Of a stretch of DNA of 8,371 bases, positions 1-6,171 are shown in pieces (position 1 is the first letter of the stretch; every line of letters begins with the position of its first letter). Position numbers and translations under genes: made by a program. The notes beneath the pieces were generated by a model. The model saw only the letters and a program-made list of their open reading frames with translations, was not told the DNA's origin and did no database searches. Source of the DNA: Dehalococcoidales bacterium (GTDB taxonomy: Bacteria; Chloroflexota; Dehalococcoidia; Dehalococcoidales; RBG-16-60-22); the NCBI GenBank assembly GCA_030603605.1, contig JAUVXN010000053.1:1-8371 (forward strand), written 5' to 3'.

Positions 1-232
1 TCGCTGGGGCAGCTGCTCTCATAAGAAAAATCTTAGCTTTAACTGGAAACTAATAATGGCGCCAGAGCCTGTGATCGACTATGTTGTTATCCATGAACTT
101 GCCCATCTGAAAGAGATGAATCATTCAAAGAGATTCTGGGAACTGGTAGCTCAACACTGTCACAGATGGCGAGAGTATAAGAAGTGGCTCAGGCAACACG
201 AGGCAAACCTTACTGCGAAACTCTGTCCTTAG
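1..232 (+). CDS. YgjP/DUF45-type zinc metallopeptidase, 3' fragment
   Basis: This is the C-terminal end of a gene that begins left of the window, read in the frame starting at base 2 and ending in TAG at 230-232. The 76 visible residues begin RWGSCS, followed by HKKNLSFNWKLIMAP, and contain the zinc motif HELAHLKEMNHSKRFW: HExxH plus a third histidine five residues later. RWGSC upstream of HELxHxxxxxHxxxFW is the signature of the YgjP-like (DUF45/WLM-related) metallopeptidases, which are cytoplasmic proteins of poorly known substrate. The missing N-terminal part in such proteins is usually about 150 residues. It is the only plus-strand gene here and converges with the caspase gene, so it is probably not part of the minus-strand cluster. 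No terminator-like hairpin is visible in the 45 bases after its stop. Confidence 0.9.
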   Translation, partial: RWGSCSHKKNLSFNWKLIMAPEPVIDYVVIHELAHLKEMNHSKRFWELVAQHCHRWREYKKWLRQHEANLTAKLCP

Positions 233-277
233 AAATAGCCTTGATTGCACATTCTGGACTTTTGTTGAGTGCTTACA

Positions 278-1339
278 CTAAATACTAGAACCAGTGGCTG
301 AGCCCGACTGATGCTGTATCGCGTAATTTGCCGTATAAACTCCCCCACGTGAAATTGTTCTTGAAACCGATGTATCTCCATCACTCCATGAAGTAAACAC
401 ATATCGCGTGCCCGTTCGAGTATCCACGAGGGGAGGGATGGTAAGGTCATGGACTGAGCCCGGTGCACAGGTGAGTTCAAGAGGAGCTGATGGGTATTCC
501 TCATTGTCCAAGATTAGAATGTCGTAATCGGGTGGTAACTCAGGCTCAATGCTGAAGGTGAATTTCATCAGCAGGATGAGTTCGCCGGGATATTGGTCGG
601 ACATTACTGGATGCTGTATTGTGTCCCACGGGGTAGTGAGCCATATAGTCTCAGGCTCGGCATACCAGAACAATTCTTCAGCGGAGAGTTCATAATCACG
701 GTTAGCATCAGCAATATCGAACTCACCAAAGGCTTCGAGGAGATAATAGCTGAAAACACCATGCCAGCCCACATTGAAGGGTGTACTCCAGCTTACTTCG
801 TCTGTGGGAGAGGACATTAAGACTACTCGTTCGCTATCACTAAGACTTGTTTCGAATCGTCCGGCATGACAGGTCTCTAGAATAATAACCACATTCTCCG
901 ACTCCAAGAGGCGCAACCATCTACTTAGCTCGCCAGAGGCTATCCAGGTGCGCTTATAGTAGGCATCATAAGGGGCTATACATGGTTGCCATTCCTCACC
1001 ATGCCCTGCAAAATAGAAGAGGACAGTGTCATCGGTATCCGCGTTGGATACCAGCCAATCTACAGCCGCCCCGATGTTCGCTTTGGTTGCCTCGCTGTCT
1101 AGCAATAGTTTAATGTGCTCCTCACCCCAGATGGGGCTCAACAGTTGAAAGAGTTCTTCTGCATCCTTAGCAGAACCCGAAGCATCATCGCCTTTCTCGT
1201 ACTCTGACACGCCTATGATGACAGCCCAAGCGTTGGGTTCGGACCCTTCAGCATACACTGGTGTAGACAGTGGAATTAGCATTGAGAATACCGTCAGGAT
1301 CATGCTGATGAAAACAATAATCGGAATCTTTTTGGTCAT
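278..1339 (-). CDS. Secreted caspase-like (C14-type) cysteine protease
   Basis: The protein has 353 residues. Residues 1-30 form a signal peptide: MTKKIP, a hydrophobic stretch, then PVYA with cleavage likely after Ala30. Residues 37-230 are a caspase-fold domain opening WAVIIGVSEY. The catalytic His113 lies in FYFAGHGEE and Cys157 in ILETCHAGRF, matching the family dyad. Residues 211-222 (DANRDYELSAEE) fit a calcium-binding EF-hand loop. Residues 265-353 are a beta-rich tail with GTRYVFTSWSDG, like repeat modules of bacterial surface proteins. It ends soon after one such unit. The start was chosen because AGGAGG lies nine bases upstream of this ATG; an ATG 33 bases further out has no such site and would put charged residues before the signal peptide. 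The signal peptide predicts export, so its substrates would be outside the cytoplasm. It lies 238 bases downstream of the synthetase-SLOG-RyR gene and may be co-transcribed or separate. The substrate is unknown; caspase-like proteases of prokaryotes usually cut after Arg or Lys. Confidence 0.9.
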   Translation of the reverse strand: MTKKIPIIVFISMILTVFSMLIPLSTPVYAEGSEPNAWAVIIGVSEYEKGDDASGSAKDAEELFQLLSPIWGEEHIKLLLDSEATKANIGAAVDWLVSNADTDDTVLFYFAGHGEEWQPCIAPYDAYYKRTWIASGELSRWLRLLESENVVIILETCHAGRFETSLSDSERVVLMSSPTDEVSWSTPFNVGWHGVFSYYLLEAFGEFDIADANRDYELSAEELFWYAEPETIWLTTPWDTIQHPVMSDQYPGELILLMKFTFSIEPELPPDYDILILDNEEYPSAPLELTCAPGSVHDLTIPPLVDTRTGTRYVFTSWSDGDTSVSRTISRGGVYTANYAIQHQSGSATGSSI

Positions 1340-1348
1340 GCCTCGTGT

Positions 1349-1354
1349 CCTCCT
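1349..1354 (-). promoter_or_regulatory. Ribosome binding site of the caspase gene
   Basis: AGGAGG on the minus strand, nine bases before the ATG at 1339-1337. It lies inside the longer reading that begins at 1372 and therefore decides the start in favour of the shorter 353-residue protein. Confidence 0.8.
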
Positions 1355-1412
1355 TTTATTTTTACCTTTCACGGCATCGTTTCCTCAGCTCAGGGAAAGT
1401 GAGCTTTACAAG

Positions 1413-1450
1413 CTCCTCTCTCTTCCTGCATGTCACGGAAGGTAGAGGAG
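1413..1450 (-). other. Long RNA hairpin in the gap before the caspase gene
   Basis: Bases 1413-1426 pair with 1437-1450 to give a 14-position stem with one mismatch and one G-U pair around a 10-base loop. A smaller competing stem (GAGCTT-TAC-AAGCTC, 1401-1415) overlaps its left arm. A third stem with CCGGC/GCCGG arms lies at 1509-1528. No run of U follows on either strand, so it is not a standard intrinsic terminator. It sits between the synthetase stop (1578) and the caspase ribosome site and could be an mRNA processing, attenuation or stability element. Function is inferred only from position. Confidence 0.45.
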
Positions 1451-1577
1451 ACAAATACTCGGACAACCTGATCTTTGCCCCCGCTTGGCGCTGAAGATGC
1501 TTGCTCATCCGGCTGACGCTTTGGCCGGCTATCTGCTCCTTAAATGGCTTTCTCCAAAATGTCATTTTGTTTTCCCA

Positions 1578-4073
1578 CTATATTTGCCGATGAACCTCCA
1601 GCCCAACTTTAGCCAGAAACTCCGGTATCTTGCGCACGGTTTCCCGGTCCCACTCTTTTACATCTTCAGGCAGGTCGACCCAACCTACAAGATATGGACT
1701 GGTCTTCTTCACGACATCTCTGTGCGTACTCCATTTCCAGCCATCAAGGAGTCTTTCCACGTTCCAGCGAGCATGTTCCATCTCTGCCATAACCTCGATT
1801 TCATCCCTAGTAAATGTCATCTTGGCCACCTCGCGGCCTTCAGTCTTTACTACAGTGCAGCCAATTCTTCGCAGCTTATTAAAAATATCATCCGCCTGCT
1901 GCAGGTTAGATTCCTTAAACATGTCAGGCAGCTTTTCCCAGGATGCCATCGCCGGGCCATCCATGCGAGAGCCTTTTATTTTGGCTGCGCGGTAATTTTC
2001 GTGAATTGCCTGGGCGACAATCTTTCGGATGTCCAGCTCCATGGCTGGTGCCGCTCCGCCAAGGAAGGCAGCAACAGTCGTGGCATCCGCAGGAAGGCGC
2101 AGCAGTGCTTTTGAGTCTACCCAGTCATCATCGGAGACAAGCTTGGCCGCTTCACCCCCACTGCCTTCCAGAACAGCGACCTGTGCTCCAAGAGCCAGCG
2201 CCATTCTGTATTCTGCCGCTGAGATAGTGCTGCCGTTTATACCCAGAAGCTTGACTTTTGAAGGCGAGATGCTGGAGGTGATAATGTCAATCCAGTACTG
2301 GAGCGGTTCCAGTGGACTGAAGCTATCGCCACCGGTACGGCGAATCTCACTATAGCGGCTATCCTTTCGAATTCCGGCTGGTAGCGTGTGGGGGATATAG
2401 CCGATGGTTTTGATGGCATCAGGGTACTTCTCTCCTATTTCACCAACCAAGCCGCTGATGCCGGAAACAGTACCACCGGAAATAACGGCGCCTTTGAAGT
2501 CTTTGAATCCATCGAGTATGACCTGGCGGTAGCCTTGTATTTGCTGTTCAATGTTACTATCACTCCCACCAGCTACAATAACTACTGGTGAAGGGACTGG
2601 TTTACCTTTTACCGAAGCCAGAGACTTTAGCTGTTTGGTCAACCGGTTATCGGGAAACTTTGCCGCCTGTCCAATCAAGAGAAGTGTCCTCGCCCACTCG
2701 TATCCACTCAGTTTGCCCTTGATAGCAGTAAGCCTATCTAGAGATGCCAGCGAAGTCTCAAGCATGAACGAGGCTGTGCTCAGTTGGACAGCTTTAGCAT
2801 AGGCAGTAAGGCTCTTATAGGGCATCCCCATCAGTAAGTAGAATTTACCAATGTCATAGAATGCCCAGGGCAGATTCATACCCACATCGGCTTGGTCGCG
2901 GCATCTCTGAATGGCATTGTCTATGACCGGGCGGAGTGCCAATACGATGGAGGTATCTTGAAGACGGGCGGTCTCGTATTCTATATAATTGCCTAGCGGA
3001 TATGTGTCGGACGGGTCAGCCTCAAAAGCCTGACGGTACAGTTCACGCGCCTTTTCCTCATCAATGCCTTTGTAGGTGCCTGCCAAAGAGGCGATAGCGT
3101 CCGAGTCTTTGTTATCTGCGGCAATCGCCGCCTCAAGATACTTCTGCCCTTGACGGTATTTCTGGCTATCCGGCTTACTTTTGTGAAGCTTGCACAAGGC
3201 AATACCAAGGTTCTTCAGAATCGGCTGATATCCTGAGTCAGCGTGGCTTTCTAGAACACCTATTGCGCCTTGCCAATCACCGAGGGCAATTGCCAGCTTT
3301 CCGATGCGTGAGGCTAGTTCTGCATTGTTCGGGTCATACTCCAATACAAGCTTCAGACGTTCAATCTCATCTCGCATCTGAGCCTCAGTCATGTAGGCTC
3401 CGTAGCTGGCAGCATATCTTTCCAGGCCATCCTGGATTCTGGCAAACGAATTGTCAACGCTCTCAAGAACAGCCGCCAGGCGTGCCATCTCACGCTCCCA
3501 CTTCTGTGGAATCTTGAACGCACCTTTGTAAGCTCGGTCGTGAGTGAAAACCCCGTAGGCGTGCTCCAGTATTGTCTTGACCTGCACCTCCGCTTTCACC
3601 TCATAGACCTCTTCAGGTATCTGGACATCTATATCCCTCGTAGGGAAGACTCCGCGCTTGAATGTTATGATGTAATGTACGGCGCGATACCCGAACTCGG
3701 CTGGCTTGAGCCGCTGGCTGACATCAACGGTATTGTCCCAGTCAATCTCAAAGTGTTCTTCGATGAACCTAGATATTGCCCTTATCTCGGAGACGGTGGG
3801 GACAATGACACGCCCGCCACACAGGTCTGTGATTCGGTTGACGGCATCCGTGTACCTGCCTTGGGCTCTCTTCCGGAACATCTTCTCTGCAAAACCTGAG
3901 AGCAACTTGGGACGTGTCTGCACAATGGCAAGGGGAGCATACTTCGCTGCCGCCTTTTCCAGAATTTCCTTGAGCACCCGGGCATAGACCCCATAGTGTC
4001 GATGAACTCTGACGAAAGCCTCCATCTGGTTGCGAGCCCACTTCAGGTCACTGTTTTCCTTAATCTCAGCCAT
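1578..4073 (-). CDS. RelA/SpoT synthetase-TPR-SLOG-RyR fusion protein
   Basis: An 831-residue multidomain protein with no signal peptide or membrane segment. Residues about 15-190 match a RelA/SpoT nucleotide pyrophosphokinase domain: RPKLLSGFAEKM, then ITDLCGGRVIVP with the metal-binding Asp83, FGYRAVHYII (Tyr129, His133), AEVQVKTILEHA (Glu162) and the end motif FTHDRAYKG. The key residues are present, so activity is plausible. No HD hydrolase domain is present. Residues about 230-445 are helical TPR-like repeats. Residues about 495-648 are a SLOG-type Rossmann domain: SPVVIVAGGSDS, AVISGGTVSGISG and GINGSTISAAEY, probably binding a nucleotide ligand. Residues about 690-829 are an RyR domain: IHENYR, KESNLQQADDIFNKL, AEMEHARW, LDGWKW, YLVGW and KEWDRETVRKIP. 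The ATG start is set by AAGGAGG five bases upstream; a GTG six bases earlier touches that site. Known families suggest it makes a nucleotide alarm signal or toxin product controlled by ligand sensing. The exact product is unknown. Confidence 0.93.
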   Translation of the reverse strand: MAEIKENSDLKWARNQMEAFVRVHRHYGVYARVLKEILEKAAAKYAPLAIVQTRPKLLSGFAEKMFRKRAQGRYTDAVNRITDLCGGRVIVPTVSEIRAISRFIEEHFEIDWDNTVDVSQRLKPAEFGYRAVHYIITFKRGVFPTRDIDVQIPEEVYEVKAEVQVKTILEHAYGVFTHDRAYKGAFKIPQKWEREMARLAAVLESVDNSFARIQDGLERYAASYGAYMTEAQMRDEIERLKLVLEYDPNNAELASRIGKLAIALGDWQGAIGVLESHADSGYQPILKNLGIALCKLHKSKPDSQKYRQGQKYLEAAIAADNKDSDAIASLAGTYKGIDEEKARELYRQAFEADPSDTYPLGNYIEYETARLQDTSIVLALRPVIDNAIQRCRDQADVGMNLPWAFYDIGKFYLLMGMPYKSLTAYAKAVQLSTASFMLETSLASLDRLTAIKGKLSGYEWARTLLLIGQAAKFPDNRLTKQLKSLASVKGKPVPSPVVIVAGGSDSNIEQQIQGYRQVILDGFKDFKGAVISGGTVSGISGLVGEIGEKYPDAIKTIGYIPHTLPAGIRKDSRYSEIRRTGGDSFSPLEPLQYWIDIITSSISPSKVKLLGINGSTISAAEYRMALALGAQVAVLEGSGGEAAKLVSDDDWVDSKALLRLPADATTVAAFLGGAAPAMELDIRKIVAQAIHENYRAAKIKGSRMDGPAMASWEKLPDMFKESNLQQADDIFNKLRRIGCTVVKTEGREVAKMTFTRDEIEVMAEMEHARWNVERLLDGWKWSTHRDVVKKTSPYLVGWVDLPEDVKEWDRETVRKIPEFLAKVGLEVHRQI

Positions 4074-4078
4074 ATGCA

Positions 4079-4085
4079 CCTCCTT
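4079..4085 (-). promoter_or_regulatory. Ribosome binding site of the synthetase-SLOG-RyR gene
   Basis: AAGGAGG on the minus strand, five bases before the ATG at 4073. The in-frame GTG at 4079-4077 shares its first base with the site and cannot be its start codon. It is the strongest ribosome site in the four-gene block, which suggests efficient translation of this large protein. Confidence 0.85.
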
Positions 4086-4133
4086 GAACCTGTATAGCCA
4101 TTAGGCCTGCACAATGGATAAAATAGCTTAGAG

Positions 4134-4544
4134 CTAAGCCTCTGCCTGACTGTAAGCCTGAGCAAACGCTCGGAATTGGTCGGCCAGCTCCATCTTTGGA
4201 AGCTCCCGACGATTGACCCAGATATATTCATCGTGCTCACCGCTGAGCCGCACCTTCCCCGACTCAACACGTCCTTCTAAAATGAGGTATGCCACCTTCT
4301 TCGTCGGCGACTCAGACTCGGCGGCTCCGAGCACACGCTGAAGAGAAATGGTTAAACCTGTTTCCTCAGCTACCTCGCGAAGCAGTCCCTGGTCAAAGCT
4401 CTCCCCAACATCAACCTTGCCCCCTGGCAGATCCCATTTGCCGGGATTCCCTCTGGAACTCAATGACCGCTTGAGCAGCAGGCAGCGCCCCTCTTCATCA
4501 CGAACCACAACTTTGGCGGATAACGCTAATGGCTTTTCTGACAT
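4134..4544 (-). CDS. Nudix hydrolase
   Basis: A small 136-residue single-domain protein. Residues 42-64 give a perfect Nudix box: Gly42, Glu48, then REVAEETGL with Arg56, Glu57, Glu60, Glu61 and Gly63. It is preceded by LLLKRS and GKWDLPGGKV, a pattern common in MutT/ADP-ribose-type members. Nudix enzymes hydrolyse a nucleoside diphosphate linked to another group; the motif alone does not tell the substrate. It starts 87 bases after the TIR gene and stops 60 bases before the synthetase ATG, all in one direction, so co-transcription is likely. Between a TIR enzyme, whose family yields ADP-ribose-type products, and an alarmone-synthetase-like enzyme, a role in clearing or shaping a nucleotide signal is a reasonable inference. 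A general housecleaning role (oxidised nucleotides) is the plain alternative. Only a weak GAGAG stands before the ATG. Confidence 0.93.
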   Translation of the reverse strand: MSEKPLALSAKVVVRDEEGRCLLLKRSLSSRGNPGKWDLPGGKVDVGESFDQGLLREVAEETGLTISLQRVLGAAESESPTKKVAYLILEGRVESGKVRLSGEHDEYIWVNRRELPKMELADQFRAFAQAYSQAEA

Positions 4545-4631
4545 AATCTACTCTCAGAAATGGATGTCAAATGCACCCCTGAATGTCATCATCGTGAAGA
4601 TGCAGGCAAGCTGCACAGCAGTGAACCATTG

Positions 4632-5834
4632 CTATTTTTCCTCAGCCCCAACGGCTCTCACTGCATCTATATCGGCTCCTCCACAAGTAATGCGAACATA
4701 AGAAGGATCGGTGCGGGAGCCCACATCCGTTATCCTCACATAGCTAAACTTATCACCAGGAGCCACTTTATCATGAATATCAAGGATTGCCGGCTGCCCA
4801 CTAACAGTGCCCAAGTCAATCCAATTTGTTCCGTCCTTGCTGATTTCCACTTTGAATGGTTCGACTGACGGTCCAATTTCAAACACGTATAAGTCAGGCC
4901 CATCCACATCAATAAGATAATTGTCTACAAATTTGACGGTAAGGATACCTCCATATCCCAACGATACAGAATATTGCTCATCGGGATGATCCGGAGGGCC
5001 AAGAACATTTAGGGGATTAGCATGGGGGGAACCTGTGTCTTTTCCGGGCTTAAAATCCACTACCTGATCAGCAAACGATATGTCGGCGGGCGTAGGTACT
5101 GGTGCTGGCGTGGGTGGTGGTGGGGTACGGGTAACAAGGAAAATCACCCCCACGACACTCAGGGCTATGATTGCGGATGCTATCAGGGCTAGCCTAATCC
5201 ACCTTTGTCGTCCCCTGGCCTCTTCTGCAACTTTGGCAGTTGGTATCTCGGCAGCGATAGCTTCTGGCTCGGGCTTCCTGGTTGGCACCGGTAGCTCCCG
5301 GCCTTTCTCCGGTATACCACGCCCTCGCAGTTCGTCTAGTGCCCTACGTATCCGCGCAATGTGTGCAGTCTCAGCTTTCAACCTTGGAAGAATCCCCAAG
5401 GCTTTGAGCCCATCAACGATACGAGGCAGAATACCGGCAACCCCCTCTAGTGGAACACTTATCGAGGCAGCAGCGCCCACAGCTTCTCGCCACTCTGGCT
5501 GGCGATTTTGAAACTCGATGTGTGTAATGCATCGCAGCAGTGGGATAAACTCTTTACCGCTTTCATGGGCCCGGACGACTTCTTTGGTGACCTGGCGGGA
5601 ACCGACCGAGTGTGGGGATACCACCAAGACAACGGCTTTGGATTGCTCAACCGCTTGCCCTGTTTGTATCAGGTAGGAAGGCCCCGGAATGCTGTCAACC
5701 TCGTAACACCAGGTTGTGTAACCCGCCTGTTCCAGGGCAAGGGCAATTTCCAATGCTACCTCAGCATCCTCTTCCACATGCGCTACGAATACATCACGCA
5801 TTGCCTCTTCTTTCTGCTGCTTTGTCTTTGACAC
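4632..5834 (-). CDS. TIR-domain membrane protein with outward-facing beta-sandwich domain
   Basis: The protein has 400 residues. Residues 13-147 form a TIR domain: RDVFVAHVEED (strand A), TTWCYEVDSIPG (BB-loop region) and VVLVVSPHSVGSRQVTKEV. Glu85 in TKEV sits where NAD-cleaving TIR domains carry their catalytic glutamate. Residues 150-211 are a charged, proline-rich linker. Residues 213-235 are a single membrane helix preceded by RGRQRWIR, which predicts TIR inside and C-terminus outside. A TPPPPTPAPVP linker follows, then residues 251-400 form a beta-rich module with LGYGGILTVKFVDN, GPDLYVFEIGPSVEPFKVE, NWIDLG, FSYVRITD and GGADIDAV. I recall this type of module from surface and OmpA-type proteins. 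The GTG start gives the longest form; an ATG at 5801 (residue 12) is about equally likely, since TIR proteins often begin right at strand A. Neither has a good Shine-Dalgarno site. It is the first gene behind the consensus promoter at 5922-5949. Confidence 0.9.
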   Translation of the reverse strand: MSKTKQQKEEAMRDVFVAHVEEDAEVALEIALALEQAGYTTWCYEVDSIPGPSYLIQTGQAVEQSKAVVLVVSPHSVGSRQVTKEVVRAHESGKEFIPLLRCITHIEFQNRQPEWREAVGAAASISVPLEGVAGILPRIVDGLKALGILPRLKAETAHIARIRRALDELRGRGIPEKGRELPVPTRKPEPEAIAAEIPTAKVAEEARGRQRWIRLALIASAIIALSVVGVIFLVTRTPPPPTPAPVPTPADISFADQVVDFKPGKDTGSPHANPLNVLGPPDHPDEQYSVSLGYGGILTVKFVDNYLIDVDGPDLYVFEIGPSVEPFKVEISKDGTNWIDLGTVSGQPAILDIHDKVAPGDKFSYVRITDVGSRTDPSYVRITCGGADIDAVRAVGAEEK

Positions 5835-5899
5835 TAGATTGCCAGTGAATTTCCTGCCCGACCTTAGCCGAGAGTTTTGGTGTCTTTTATATTACACTA

Positions 5900-5924
5900 A
5901 GAAACTATTCTTATAGAAACTATT
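5900..5924 (-). repeat. Two tandem 10-base direct repeats at the promoter start site
   Basis: AATAGTTTCT occurs twice on the minus strand, at 5924-5915 and 5909-5900, with a 15-base period. The first copy overlaps the last three bases of the -10 box and the second lies just downstream of the expected transcription start. This placement is typical of a repressor operator, but no regulator gene is visible in the window and the function is inferred. Confidence 0.5.
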
Positions 5925-5949
5925 ATACCACTATCTAAAGAATTGTCAA
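5922..5949 (-). promoter_or_regulatory. Consensus sigma-70-type promoter for the TIR-led gene block
   Basis: On the minus strand, TTGACA (5949-5944) is followed by a 16-base spacer and TATAAT (5927-5922). Both hexamers match the consensus exactly, and TGG directly before the -10 box adds an extended -10 element. Transcription would begin near 5915, giving a leader of about 80 bases to the GTG at 5834. Such a perfect promoter implies either strong basal expression or tight repression, which fits the repeats laid over its start. Confidence 0.85.
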
Positions 5950-5990
5950 TAATTTTTTGTGCGGGGTCCAAGACATAATATAGAGTTAAG

Positions 5991-6017
5991 GAGTCACAAA
6001 ACGCTAAAATGTGTCTC
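5991..6017. repeat. Imperfect inverted repeat upstream of the promoter
   Basis: GAGTCACA (5991-5998) and TGTGTCTC (6010-6017) are inverted copies with one mismatch, separated by 11 bases. The centre lies about 90 bases upstream of the predicted start of transcription. It could be a binding site for a dimeric regulator or the worn end of a mobile element; nothing in the window settles this. Confidence 0.35.
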
Positions 6018-6171
6018 ATTTCTATAAGCGAGTGCCCGCTCCTGACCTCCCATAACTTCTAGCTCTGAGATTCAACGGCTGGAGCTACGCTCCACCCTAT
6101 CAGTGTCTTGCTCCGTTCTTCCTTCGCTCTTTCCCCGCTCTTACGCACTTCCACCTGTCTGAGCATTGCTC

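Larger units (their letters stand above)
5835..6171. other. 337-base intergenic region upstream of the TIR gene
   Basis: No gene is visible here on either strand. The part near the TIR gene (5880-6020) is AT-rich and holds the promoter, a tandem direct repeat and an imperfect inverted repeat, each listed separately. The part near the flavin oxidoreductase stop (6020-6171) is more GC-rich and contains a short perfect hairpin, TGGAGC-TAC-GCTCCA at 6080-6094. No U-run follows, so it is not a convincing terminator. The region separates the metabolic genes on the right from the four-gene block on the left and is a natural boundary of an inserted cassette, although no transposase or attachment-site repeat can be shown. 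Confidence 0.6.

Noticed and set aside
229..504. A 91-residue minus-strand frame overlapping the caspase C-terminus
   Set aside because: It lies out of frame over a well supported protein end and shows no ribosome site or family motif.
1340..1372. An upstream ATG at 1372 that would lengthen the caspase by 11 residues
   Set aside because: The AGGAGG ribosome site lies within this stretch, nine bases before the inner ATG, and the added residues are highly basic and not needed for the signal peptide.
1413..1450. Intrinsic terminator between the synthetase and caspase genes
   Set aside because: The stem is strong, but no U-run follows on either strand.
1362..1565. A 67-residue minus-strand reading frame between the synthetase and caspase genes
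   Set aside because: It has no ribosome site, a highly basic low-information composition and no recognisable motif, and it runs through the strong hairpin region; it looks like chance.
1485..2114. A 209-residue plus-strand frame, and other long plus-strand frames opposite the large fusion gene
   Set aside because: They are antisense to conserved SLOG and RyR coding sequence and their translations have no domain character.
4074..4079. GTG at 4079 as the start of the RelA-SLOG-RyR protein
   Set aside because: It overlaps the Shine-Dalgarno sequence itself; the ATG six bases later has ideal spacing.
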